From positions 5,797,906 through 5,861,905 of the forward strand of contig CM064664.1 of the NCBI GenBank assembly GCA_032717465.1: a DNA stretch of 64,000 nucleotides, given 5' to 3'. Every line of letters starts with the position of its first letter. Position 1 is the stretch's first letter. This stretch comes from Coenobita brevimanus. Taxonomy: Eukaryota > Arthropoda > Malacostraca > Decapoda > Coenobitidae. Positions 1 to 13,560 of the stretch are shown here, one piece after another. The notes under the pieces were generated by a model that saw only the letters and a program-made list of their open reading frames with translations, made no database searches and was not told where the DNA came from. Made by a program: the position numbers and the translations under genes.

Positions 1-4
1 CATT

Positions 5-204
5 CTTATCGGTTAAGGAAGCTCCCAAACACCTCTGCCTTAGCGATGTAATTTTGGAAATGACTAGTTAATATCAATTCTTACCGTATTTATGATGCAT
101 ATCGTGTTATTTCAGTGATTTAAATGACCTACAAGATGATAATAAGGAGTAGTATGCAAAATAAATCGCTTAGATGAGGTGTTAGGGAGCTTCCTTAAGC
201 GACG
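5..204. repeat. Short palindromic (MITE-like) repeat, copy 1
   Basis: A ~42-base arm at 5-47 (core GTTAAGGAAGCTCCC) returns as its reverse complement at 165-204 (GGGAGCTTCCTTAAGC), with ~115 bases of AT-rich sequence between. The same arms and a similar spacer recur at 2798-2999, so this is a dispersed element and not a chance hairpin. No coding capacity is seen. The family is unknown. Confidence 0.6.
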
Positions 205-215
205 GGAAAACGGGC

Positions 216-1211
216 TATAGTGTTGCAGGGAAAGGAATGGCAGCATGAATGTTGACTATTCCAGTTCAATACAACAGTACTAATAAGCATGAAGGAATGA
301 AACTAACCATTACTAAATAGATTAAAGATGTGGACAGAAGAAAAAGAGGTAAGTGTATACACTGATTAGTGTTACTAGCCCGATTTTGATGGAGACTGCT
401 TCTAACACAATCACTACGAGGGTTTTGATTGCCATGAACAACGTCACCTGAAGGTACAGGGAACACAAGTACAGAAAACACCATATTACTGAAGGATCGA
501 ATATAAAAGCAAGCAGGAAAAAAAAAATCAAAAGGACAGTGCCCTCCATATTAGCGAAAACATTAGTGGTTTATTACTGCAGAGAACTGAGGCCAAGACA
601 AGACTGGAGACGATGAAAGGAAAAGTCTTAGAGTACAGTATGTTTTATAAAGCAGTAATTGCCCATACACAACATCCGTACACTGCACAAGGGACAATCG
701 GTCATTGTGAAAGGTCTAAAGGAATACCAAGCATCCACACCCCCAGTACCCGCAATCTCTTTGAAGTCCAATTGGCAAGAGCAATAATGTTACCTTTCCT
801 AGAGACAGCACAGCACTGAAAACACTTATCATGATTAATTAATAAAATAAGGAGAGTGAGATGATGATTCACATAGTAGCCAGCCCATGAAAGGTAAGGG
901 GATAGCCATTTATGTGACTTTGGACATAGACTCAGCAGTGCATACGGCACTGTGGCAGAGAGATGCACACATGTCGCATCTTGGACATTAATACTGAATC
1001 AGTTAGAGGAAAACATTCAGCTTGAATGTAATGGAATTAACAGGGGTATATTACATGACGTGCCGGTTAGTCCTGTGAAAGTTTAGTAAACAGTCATAAA
1101 GAAATGCAACTCCTTAACTTATTCCGTGATCCAGCTGGGACTTATTTCACGATCTTACCATGAGGAATCCACTCATTTCTCATACCATAATTCATCTTCA
1201 AAAAATTATAC
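216..1211. other. No gene seen
   Basis: AT-rich sequence with only short random open frames. I see no protein motif, RNA gene or repeat that matches elsewhere in the window. Confidence 0.5.
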
Positions 1212-1600
1212 AGTTCTTTTTTTTATGCAAGGAAGGAGGAATCAAAGGCCAGAAGCCCGCAAACCGTTGCTTCCAAGAAAATAAAAATACAAAAAAGAGC
1301 CAAAGTCAAGATCCGTTCATTTCCAGATGCCTGGAAACACTGCGTTTAAAAGACTGGAGATCATAGGTCGCAGGAGATACAGATAGAGGGAGACAGTTCC
1401 AGAGTTGATGCATAAATGAAGGACTGGAAGTAATGGTTAACTCTTGCATTAGAGAGTTGGACAGAAAAGGGATGAGAGTTTGTTGCTAGACGGGTGCTAC
1501 TCGCCCGTCGTAGAGGTGGAGGAATGCAAGCAAACAGTTCGAAGGAGCAGTGACCATTGAAGCAGCGATAGAAAAGACAAAGATGCAACCGTACTGGACA
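1212..1600 (-). mobile_element. LINE family C, 3'-terminal fragment
   Basis: On the minus strand this is the last part of a jockey-like LINE: the end of ORF2 followed by a short 3' UTR and a poly(A) tail, seen as a T run at 1217-1225. The same 3' end (minus strand GCCTTTGATTCCTCCTTCC, then poly A) recurs at about 20.9, 24.3, 37.8, 39.9 and 51.5 kb. Homology stops abruptly near 1600, which is typical 5' truncation of a LINE during target-primed reverse transcription. Confidence 0.8.
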
Positions 1601-2609
1601 TGTTTTTCCTTCCTTAACCCCCATATGAAGTTTTATCACTTTTTTGCTACGACATGTCGACCAGACTTCGTTACCTCTCAAAAGTTGCTCTAAATTCACG
1701 TTTCATGCATTTGAGGTCTTCCGAATCATAAAAAAAAAAAAATCGTCATCTCACCAGTAATAAAGTGGGAAGTTACAAGAAACAGAAACAGAAATTATAA
1801 AACAACCATAAAGCAACGACCAGTAACTAGGACACCCATCCTCTCAGATATCGTTATTCCTTTATTCATATCACAGGGCAAATGATCCACACAAAACTGG
1901 ACTTCAAAATGCTTGTGAAATAAAGCAATGCCGTCGACTGCCAAGTAAAGAAGTGGATACAACTCTTACTGAACTTGGCAGCCGACGATGTGGCTGCATG
2001 CCACGAGGACACCAAGAGAAACAGATGAGAATTTTTTAGTTTTTTTCTCTCTTCTCAATTGACCTATATCGGTGACCATTCTTATTTTCTGAATGCCTGC
2101 TGCCTAGGACTTGGAAGACAGGAAATTGTGTGTAAAATATTCAATATATCACCCTGTCAACGCTTCATATGAAACTGAAAAAAACACAGTGGTTGGTTAA
2201 TTCGGCCTTGTGATTCCTAGCACCATATTATTAAGCTCGTGACTCTTAGTGACAAAACTATTCGAAAATATTGTTAATTTTTTCATGCCAGCTGGTGGTA
2301 ATCCGTCAGTACAATCAGCTCACAATTGGGAGAACCTGAGTTTGTTTTTGAACATTGTATTAGGGACCTGGATGTAAACTGATACTGTGGGTCAAATCCT
2401 GTGGAAAAACTGAGACTGGGATAAAAGTTGTCTGCCTTAACAATCTTCGAGGTGTTAATAGACAGTATTCTGGAAGCTCTGTAACACCTTATCGTTTAAT
2501 TATGGATATTAGTGGTTAGTATATTTTTTTGCGGTATTAATGCGGGGTATGGCAATAGGGAAGTATTTCTGTAACAGAAGAGGACAGTAAGATGTAACAA
2601 ATAAATTAA
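1601..2609. other. No gene seen
   Basis: AT-rich sequence without a supported coding region or repeat match inside this window. Confidence 0.5.
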
Positions 2610-2650
2610 ATCGCCTAGGGAAAGGTGTTAAGGAGCTGCCTCAGCCGACG
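2610..2650. repeat. Solitary arm of the short palindromic repeat
   Basis: This stretch matches the right-hand arm of the repeats at 165-204 and 2960-2999 (core GTGTTAAGGAGCTGCC). It also pairs with the arm at 2798-2838, so three arms lie in a row here. Confidence 0.5.
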
Positions 2651-2797
2651 CGATGCGGGCCTAAGTTGTTTAAACATTTTATCACGGTACCGTCTTAAAT
2701 TAGTTTTCCTGCTGGCAGTTAATAGTATTTTGGGAGAGACCACTAGTAGAGGTGAAGTTAATGAAGACTATATTTCACTCTCCCAGGGTCACATTCT

Positions 2798-2999
2798 CGT
2801 CAGGTAAGAGAGCTCCCTAACACATGTTCCTTAGTGATTTGTTTTTCGACAAGGCTGGTTAATATCAATTTGTATTTAATCTGTGCTGTGAATGATAGTA
2901 TTTTACTTATTTTAATGAACAGAAGAGGACAATAACGACTATCCTGATAAGCAAAATAAATCGTCAAGGAAGAGCAGTTACGGAGCTCCTAAACCGACG
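2798..2999. repeat. Short palindromic (MITE-like) repeat, copy 2
   Basis: An inverted arm pair at 2798-2838 and 2960-2999 encloses a spacer that resembles that of copy 1; both contain GGTTAATATCAATT or a close variant. The arms differ at several positions, which suggests an old insertion. Confidence 0.6.
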
Positions 3000-3010
3000 A
3001 AAATACAAAC

Positions 3011-3940
3011 ATCAATCCGAAAAGTTTATCCTATTGCGAAAAGAATTATCTGGAGGTGTGGGAAAAAAATACTGGTAGTTAATAAGTAAACATAGGAACT
3101 TTGGTTTTGCAGATATTAGAATAGATATCTTTCATAATATGATCTTGAAATCTCCAGGCGATTTCATTGAGGCTGGGAGAAAACAATCTGAACCTGATCT
3201 TGGGCTGTCAGATGTAGCTTTCATGAACCCCTTGAATACGAGAAATTCTTCCTGAGTTTAGTATTATTTTCTGGGGGTAACAATAAACTTACGACACCAT
3301 CGTACAGTACTAGCCAGGTTAATAATCTTGACCGTTTTGTGCAGCTTGTAGTAGACTAGATATGACCGTCAGTAAACTCTTCAATAAATGTCCTTCGTAC
3401 TTGCAGTAAAACTGTTCAGTGAAGGCCTGATAAAACTGAAAAAGACGACATCGGATTGAGGTTAACCCTGTCCCTCATGTTACGTCTTCTCTACGTTATT
3501 ACTAACACAGCCCGGTGCTTGTGCTATGGTGAGAGATGGGAGAATCCTCTCCTTTGTGCAGGCACCCAGACTCCTTTGTAAGTTTTAGTGTATAGTGCTT
3601 TTAGTGTTTTAATTTTATTCCTTTTACTTTATCGTATCGTCTGTTTCACTGCTGTCCGGTGCCACACAAGGGAGTTGCGCAGTCATTTGTTTCTACAGGT
3701 TCATCAACCAATCACTCAATCCTAACAGCACCAGACGATTACGGTCAGTATTGGGAGTGGTTTCACAAACTATCTTGACTGGATATGCCAGTAAAAAACT
3801 CCATTACACTTTGAAATCATTTTAAGTTGAAACTAAATAATTTTGATGGAACACAAATACGATGAAAAGGCGTCATCGACCAGGAGATAAATACTGTATT
3901 TTATGGCAGGTCTTTCCGCATTTTCGATGCACAAATTTTT
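3011..3940. other. No gene seen
   Basis: No convincing coding, RNA or repeat feature was recognised in this stretch. Confidence 0.5.
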
Positions 3941-3984
3941 TCATCATCATCATCATCATCATCATCACCATCATCATCACCATC
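3941..3984 (+). repeat. (ATC)n microsatellite
   Basis: About fourteen CAT/CAC triplets in a row, slightly interrupted. Confidence 0.9.
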
Positions 3985-4077
3985 TATATCCCTTCTCCCT
4001 CCTTACGATGAGGAGGACAAGGGACAAGGCGACTTAGAGGCAATTTGTTTGTAGCCATCCCTTATAGGATTAAGGCG

Positions 4078-5298
<1,221 letters not shown>

Positions 5299-5307
5299 CC
5301 TCCCCAC
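5299..5307 (-). other. Polypurine tract
   Basis: On the minus strand GTGGGGAGG lies directly against the 3' LTR, the usual position of the plus-strand primer of LTR retrotransposons. Confidence 0.75.
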
Positions 5308-5359
5308 AAAGAAAAAGAAATTTACAAAGGAAATTTCTTATTACTCTAAAACAACCTGT

Positions 5360-7384
5360 CTAAAGTCTAGAAAAGCAATCTGCAATAACACTTTCTTTCC
5401 CCTTGACATGCTGTATGTCTAATGAATACTCCTGAAGAAGTAGACTCCATCTTGTCAATCTCTGATTTTTATCTTTAAACTTACTAAGGAATTTCAGTGG
5501 GTTATGATCGATGTAAATGACTATAGGGTCAAAACCAGAACACAAATAAAATGAAAAATGCTGTAAACCCAAAATCAAGGCCAAAAGCTCTTTCTCAACA
5601 GTTGAGTAGTTCTTTTGAGTTGGAGTGAACTTCTTACTGTAATAAGATACAGGGTGTTCAATACCCTGATCATCCTCTTGCAGCAAAACAGCCCCAGCTC
5701 ATGTATCACTTGCGTCAACAGCCATCTTAAAAGGCTTAGCAAAATTTGGAGTAGCGAGCACTGGCTGACTTAACAGGATAGCTTTAAGTTTGCTGAAAGA
5801 GGATTCACAGTTATCGGTCCAGACAAATTTAACTCCCTTTTTCAGTAGGCCTGTAAGTGGTGATACAAGAATTGAAAAGTTAAGAACAAATCTCCTGTAA
5901 TAACCTACCATTCCCAAAAATCTTTGTAGCTCTTTCCTACTTTTAGGTCTGGGAAGATCACTTATAACCTGAACCTTAGCTCCTGGTGGTGCAACGTGTC
6001 CATCACCAATTACGTACCCAAGGTACTGAACTTTAGCTCGACCAAACTCAAACTTTGATAAATTAGCTACAAGATTAGCCTGAACCAAATGCTCAAGAAA
6101 TTTACTGACATGGCATAGGTGATCTTTCCCGTTGCCACTGAAGATTAATACATCATCAATATAAACAACACACCCTGCCAAACCCTCTGTTACAACATTC
6201 ATGAGCTTCTGAAATGTGGCTGGTGCATTCTTCATACCATATGGCATTACAGAACATCCAAAAGTCTTTCCTAGTGTTACAAAACATGAGATCTCCCTAG
6301 CACGTTCAGTCATAGGTACTTGCCAGTATCCCTTTAACAAATCAAACTTACTTATGTACCTAGCCTTTCCGATCTTGTCTATGCAATCTTCCACGTGAGG
6401 GAGAGGGTAAGTGTCTGTTTTGGTTATCTGATTAACAGGTCTGTAGTCGATGCAAAGCCGCTGTGACTCACCTGGCTTAGGGACTAGAGTGACAGGAGAA
6501 CTCCACTCGCTCTGACAGGGCTCAATCATCTTGTGATCCAACAGGTAGCCAAGCTCCTTCTGGATGAGAGGAACTTTCACTGGGTTCGTACGGTAAGGAG
6601 GTAGTTTAATTGGCTTTGCGTCTCCAACATCGACATCATGCATCAACACAGTGGTTCTTCCTGGAGCGGCATGGAACACTTGCGGGTAATCCTGCAGTAA
6701 TGCCGAAAACTTCTGCCTTTCCTCGGGAGCTAGATGAGAAAGCTTAGTCTGGAGATCATTCATGATATCAGGATATAACTTTAGCATGTTGATGTGACAA
6801 AGTTGCTTGTTCTTTCTACGATCTGGTGTGGCGATGACATAGTTGACATCACTGAGTTTCTTCTCCACGAAATAAGGACCACTAAACTTGTCTTGAAGAG
6901 GTTGCCCATGCACCGGTAGCAGAATCAAAATCTGATCTCCTGGGTGAAATTGGCGTAACCTGGACTTCTCATCATACCAAGTCTTCATCTTCTCCTGAGC
7001 AGCTCCTAAATTCTCTCTCGCCAGATGTAAAGCAGTGGACAGCCATTCTTTGAACTTCATCACATACTCCAGCAGGTTGACGTCATCTTCCTCTGACAGC
7101 CAGCATTCCTTGAGTAGCTTAAGGGATCCTCTTACTTCATGGCCAAACAGTAGTTCAAAGGGTGAGAAGCCCAGTGATTCATTTGGAGATTCTCTTGCGG
7201 CAAATACAACGAATGGAAGACCTTTATCCCAGTCTTTCTGATGTTCCAAACAGTATTTCTTGAGCATCGATTTGAGTGTTTGATGATATCTCTCCAACGC
7301 TCCTTGGGTCTGGGGATGGCAAGCTGAAGACGTGATCTGGGTGATGCCCAACTCTTTCAGAGACTGCTTGAAAACATTTGACAT
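5360..7384 (-). pseudogene. pol: Pol C-terminal half: integrase end, reverse transcriptase, RNase H
   Basis: Read on the minus strand, the frame begins in the second half of the integrase core (HPQTQGALERYHQTLK, including the catalytic Glu). It continues through a chromodomain-less integrase C-terminal region and then directly into a gypsy-type reverse transcriptase: KLPPYRTNPVKVPLIQKEL, the catalytic VVYIDDVLIFS and the LGMVGYYRRF motif. RNase H follows (MAVDASDT, then YSTVEKELLAL, IDHNPL, and the ADCFSRL end). A single in-frame TGA near 5699 splits RNase H; the two halves otherwise join without a shift. Pol ends about 60 bases before the 3' LTR, with no integrase after RNase H. This establishes the unusual order. 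The copy cannot make a full Pol because of this stop and an upstream frameshift. Confidence 0.92.
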
Positions 7385-8222
7385 GAAATTACTTCCCCGT
7401 CTGACTGTACCTCCTTGGGCAGACCAAACTTGGTGAAGAACACCAGCATTTCCTTAACCACGTTCTTTGCTGAGATATTTCTAAGTGGAATGGCTTCAGG
7501 ATAACGAGTAGCCATATCAGTCAGGGTCAACACATAAGAAAATCCTGAAGAAGTCTTAGGAAGAGGGCCAACAATATCCACCAACACACGGGTGAAAGGC
7601 GCCTCAAAAGGAAGAATGGGAACTAGAGGTGCAACCTTTTCGGTCTGATTACACTTCCCCACAACTTGACAGGTGTGACAAGACTTACAGTACCAGGAAA
7701 CATCTCTGAAGATACCTGGCCAGTAGAAGTGTTTCAAAATGCGTGCCACAGTCTTCCTCACTCCAAGGTGTCCTGCCAAACTGGAATCATGAGCCACTCT
7801 AATGATATCTTGCCTACAAACACGAGGGATGACAACTCGATGTACAACCTCCCATTCACAGTCGGCTGATGCTGTTGGGGGTCTCCACTTCCTCATAAGT
7901 ACTCCTGACTTTATATAATAACAAGTAGAAGCACTAGCTGACTCTTCCTCACTGCAAGCAGAGTTAGCTAGACCTTTCAACTCAGGGTCAGCAACCTGCA
8001 ACTCAACCAACTCTTGACGAGACAAATTATCAACACTACGGGGCACTGCCTCATCTGGTGAGTGGTCCAAATTAGCAAGAAAAGTGTCAGCTAGGATAAC
8101 ATCATCATCATCATTATCCTCTAAGTCACCAGTAACTTTAACTTAGCCCTAGTGACAGCAAATGCAAAAAACACATCACGGACATCACAATCCTGGGTCG
8201 CAGTCACTGGTTCACTAGACAA
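7357..8222 (-). pseudogene. pol: Pol N-terminal half: integrase zinc finger and catalytic core
   Basis: The clear frame (minus strand, 8070 down to 7357) carries an H2C2 integrase zinc finger: H in SSLAGHLG, H in LKHFYWPG, and CKSCHTC. The DDE core follows, with its first Asp in VDIVGPLPKTSSGF and its second in EVQSDG. The frame breaks just after that second Asp by what looks like a one-base loss, and the rest of integrase resumes in the frame of 5360-7384. Upstream, between 8070 and 8222, the link to the gag-protease frame is broken by at least one shift near 8130 and by the TAG at 8223. The domain is the strand-transfer enzyme of the element and lies upstream of reverse transcriptase. Confidence 0.88.
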
Positions 8223-9809
8223 CTAAGGAGCTGGACACACTTGACTTCCACCAATATCATTTCCAAGTAAGAAAATTACACCTGGCATTGGGAGTGTCTC
8301 AACCAACCCAACCATAACGGAACCATTAACAAAACCAGACTCTACATTCACTCTGCACAGGGGGACAGAGAAGTAATTATTCCCTACACCTTGTAAGTTT
8401 ACAGTTTCATCAGAGGAATTAACATTAGAGCCTAGAACACTGGTCAGCATAAGGGATTGGCAAGCACCTGTATCATGATATATTTTAACTGATTTCCTGT
8501 TATTACTGTCCAGAGGACTGACAAAACCATCATACAGGAAATTAGCACATGAACTCTTGAGAGTGTCACCCACGTTACTGCTCAAAAGAGGAGCTCCATC
8601 ATGAGAATTTAATTTACCCCTCAAAGCAGGTTCAGTTAACTCGGTTAAAGAATTCAGGGAACTCTCAAGGGTGGACACTAGACCAATTGACTGAATATTT
8701 ACAGACTTCTTTTTGTTCACATCACGCTGTCTCCTGAAACATTTCTCCGTAGTATGACCAAGCTTACTACAATAAGTACATTTACTTTTCTGAAATCTAG
8801 AGGTGGAGCTGGTATTTACTTCCTGAGAAACATCATCTTTATTCTCTTTCCTGTTACCTGTACTCTGAGTAGAGGCAACGTACTTACTCTCAGCTTTCCT
8901 CTTTTCTTTAGAATATCTCTTGTGAGTGAGAACATATTCTTCAGCTAAAACTGCAGCATCAGACAAATTATCTATTCTTCTCTCATCAAGATATAGGCTT
9001 ACATCTTTATTAATACACCTTTTGAAGTCCTCCAGCAAAATCATCTGCTTAAATTTATCAAAATCAGAATTTACATTCTTAGAATTTAACCACTGCTCTA
9101 ACAGATCTTCTTTGATTTTTGCATACTCAACATGGGATTGCTTATCTTGCTTATAAGTTGTCCTAAATTTTATTATATAGGCTTCAGGAACAAGCTCATA
9201 GGCCTTAAGAATCAAGCTCTTAACTACATCATAATTATCAGATTGATCCTGAGGCAAAGATGCATAAGTTACTTGAGCTTTACCGGTGAGAACAGTCTGA
9301 AGGAGTACTGGCCAATACTTTTTGGGCCAATGAAAACCTGTAGCTACCCTCTCAAACAACTGAAAATACTTTGTTAAATCAGATTCATTAAAAGGAGGGA
9401 CAAGTTTAACATTTTTAGCCACATCAGAATCATCAGAGCTAGATGATCCAGTTCCACTTTGTTTCATGCGATACTCATGGTCTGCCTGAATCCTAGCAAT
9501 TTCGATTTGTGCCTGTGCCTCCTGAATACGAGCCTGAGATTCGGCCTCCTTAGCACGAGCCTCATGCAGGGCTAGCTGTAACTTAGCTATTTCAATCTGC
9601 GTTTGCTCCTCTGGAGGAGTTACATTAAACAAGCTTTTATTAATCATGTCAACAATTTGATCTTTAGACTGATGAGAGCAAACAGCAATTCCCAATTGTT
9701 GAGCAACAAGCTTAAGTTCATTCTTTGTTCTGTTTTCTACATCACACACTGTTTGCACATTTGACAAAAAATCTTTGGCTTCATCAAGCGTAGTAATAGT
9801 AAACACCAT
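8223..9809 (-). CDS. gag: Gag with CCHC zinc knuckle and aspartic protease
   Basis: An open frame of 528 codons from the first ATG (9809-9807), 80 bases inside the 5' LTR. Domains in order: an N-terminal SAP-like stretch (NELKLVAQQLGI, roughly residues 30-65); an Ala/Glu/Gln-rich coiled coil (about 72-120); a helical capsid region with DFKRCINKDVSLYLDERR, which resembles the fold pattern of SCAN domains; a CX2CX4HX4C zinc knuckle (CTYCSKLGHTTEKC, near residue 345); and a retroviral-type aspartic protease with DTGAC (near 445) and a hydrophobic FLLGNDIGG motif. Gag packages the RNA, and the protease matures the polyprotein. The TAG at 8223 may be a natural or acquired stop. Starts further upstream would be non-ATG. 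Confidence 0.88.
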   Translation of the reverse strand: MVFTITTLDEAKDFLSNVQTVCDVENRTKNELKLVAQQLGIAVCSHQSKDQIVDMINKSLFNVTPPEEQTQIEIAKLQLALHEARAKEAESQARIQEAQAQIEIARIQADHEYRMKQSGTGSSSSDDSDVAKNVKLVPPFNESDLTKYFQLFERVATGFHWPKKYWPVLLQTVLTGKAQVTYASLPQDQSDNYDVVKSLILKAYELVPEAYIIKFRTTYKQDKQSHVEYAKIKEDLLEQWLNSKNVNSDFDKFKQMILLEDFKRCINKDVSLYLDERRIDNLSDAAVLAEEYVLTHKRYSKEKRKAESKYVASTQSTGNRKENKDDVSQEVNTSSTSRFQKSKCTYCSKLGHTTEKCFRRQRDVNKKKSVNIQSIGLVSTLESSLNSLTELTEPALRGKLNSHDGAPLLSSNVGDTLKSSCANFLYDGFVSPLDSNNRKSVKIYHDTGACQSLMLTSVLGSNVNSSDETVNLQGVGNNYFSVPLCRVNVESGFVNGSVMVGLVETLPMPGVIFLLGNDIGGSQVCPAP

Positions 9810-9869
9810 GAATAAATCACAGTCACAAAATATCAACCAATGTCCTTATGATAATATCCTCAATATCCT

Positions 9870-9884
9870 GGCGAGGTCGCCAAA
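9870..9884 (-). other. Putative tRNA primer-binding site
   Basis: On the minus strand TTTGGCGACCTCGCC lies four bases inside the 5' LTR end. Position and the GGCGACC core suit a gypsy-type primer-binding site. The tRNA partner was not determined. Confidence 0.6.
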
Positions 9885-9888
9885 TTTA

Positions 9889-10714
9889 TGTTACGGAACA
9901 GAAAGAGATAATGATCACTTTAAGTGAGAATAATAAAAATCACTACTGTCCCGCAAAGTTCCAGGTTCAAAACAAAAGAGTGAGGTAAAATTACAAGTTA
10001 AAGTTTAATGCTCAAACTAACAACTAAACATTCAAAACTCATAAGGATAATGCAATTGACAAAAAAAAGGTTAAATATATGGTTAACTGCAATAGCCTCT
10101 ATTAAAACGAAATTAGCAAGAGTAAATTTATCTAAGTCAGCCCTGATAAAATGAGAAACCCGGATAATGCTCAGTTAATGCAAGATATATTATTACAGAT
10201 AAAAAATATTATTACTACTGGCTGACAATAAAAACTTTACTTTAATCACAAAAACCTCACCAGGCCTACGAATTAACACGTTATGTTATACAGAACAAGA
10301 AAAAATGTAATAACACTTATACTCAAATTACACAGCTGCTAGATGGTTGGACACTTCCTGAGCACTCACAATAATAACAACTGTACAGGGGAGGACAGAG
10401 ATGTGAACAAAATGAGGAGTAGATCTAAGTGGCATTTAATGCTGGGACTGAGCTCATTTTATAGGGGCCGGCAGAGCTTGATACAACTTGTAAGAAGGAC
10501 GTGCAAATGAAGCCAAAGGGGACAAAAAGTTGACACTCCTGCTCTGAACAACAGAAAGAACGACTTGCTCTACTATAAGGGGGAGAAGGGGGGAGTGAGG
10601 TAAAACACACTAGCCTGGTCACTGTGGAAGCCACGAGGTGAATCGTGATCAAACATGCAGCATACTGTACGTTAGAATTATACAAAGGATGATGAAATCA
10701 TAGGCTATGAAACA
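9889..10714 (-). repeat. 5' LTR of the Gmr1-like element
   Basis: 826 bp, a direct repeat of 4474-5298. On the minus strand it starts TGTTTCATAGCC and ends CGTAACA. By eye a few dozen differences separate the LTRs, so the insertion is not brand new. Confidence 0.92.
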
Positions 10715-10715
10715 G

Positions 10716-12329
<1,614 letters not shown>

Positions 12330-12394
<65 letters not shown>
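12330..12394. repeat. (TA)n microsatellite
   Basis: A TA run between the truncated 5' end of LINE A1 and the 3' end of the RTE-like fragment. Its likely origin is the microsatellite tail of that RTE-like element. Confidence 0.95.
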
Positions 12395-12398
<4 letters not shown>

Positions 12399-13560
12399 AC
12401 CAGAAGCCTCAATCCCGTACGTGGTGGCCAGAAACAAATCGCCTCCACGTCACCCTGTCCCCCGCCATTTCACTGCCCTGCTACCAACTCACACCCTCCT
12501 CTCTCAAATACCTCTTCACTCCATCCCTCCATTTCATCCTCGGCCTCCCCCTTCCTCTCCTCCCCTCCACCTCACTCACATACACTCTCCTCGTCAGTCT
12601 CTCACCCTCCATCCTCTCCACATGGCCAAACCACCTCAGTGTGTTCCTCCTAACACTTCCTATCACATCCACATCCACACCATAAGGCTCCTTTATATCC
12701 TCATTTGTCAGCCTGTCTCTCCATGTGATTCCACAGACTTCTTCTAAATAACTCATTTCCACTGCTCTCACTCTTGTGTCCCTCCAGCAAGGTCCAAGCT
12801 TCATTTCCATACTTTAGAGTTGGTATCATAATACTGTCATGTAACTTTTTCACTTCCATGGTCACTTCCATGTTTCTTATCACTGCTTTCAAGGAACCAG
12901 CAACCTTTCTTCCTTGTTGTACCCTTTCAAGCACTTGACCCACCAAACTTCCATCCTTACTCATCACGCTACCCAAGTACTTAAACGTACTCACATTTTC
13001 TATTTCCTCACCATCCAACCTCACTGTACATTCACTTGCTTCACCTCTCTCAGAGACCATCATTTTACACTTCCCTACGTTCTCCTTTAGATTCCGTTTC
13101 TTGCACACTCTCCCAAACTCACCCACCAAACCTTGCAGGTCCCCTTCGTCTTAACAACACAGTATCATCTGCAAACAACAGTACAGGGAGTTTCCAAACA
13201 CTACCCTCTCCCACTAGGACCACTCCAACATCCACTGCCCTATCTTGTACCTCTTTTATTACCTTATCCACGTACAGATTGAACAACCATGGAGACATGA
13301 CACATCCCTGTTTCAACCCAACCTTCAAAGAGAAAAAATTCACTCAGTTCACCATCCACACGCACTGGAGCCTTAGCACTATCATACATAGTCTTCACAG
13401 CATTCAACAACTTTCCATCTGCTCCATATATTCTTAATACTTTCCACAATCCTTGTCTATTCACGCTGTCATATGCTTTCTCGAAATCCACGAAAGCCGC
13501 ATACAACTCCTTTCCCTTCTCTAGAAACTTTTCCACTAAAGATCTAAGAATGAATATCTG
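12395..13560 (-). pseudogene. RTE-like LINE fragment (family D), reverse transcriptase
   Basis: Several overlapping minus-strand frames belong to one broken ORF: FVDFEKAYDSVNRQGLWKVL (about 13450-13510), VGLKQGCVMSPWLFNLYVD (13260-13320), the catalytic LFADDTVLL (about 13160), and the C-terminal LRWFGHVERMEGERLTRRVY and GRGRPRMKW motifs (12520-12640). These motifs, the very short 3' UTR and the microsatellite tail point to the RTE clade. The 5' half with the endonuclease is absent. Frameshifts lie near 13120, 13330 and 12800. Confidence 0.82.
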
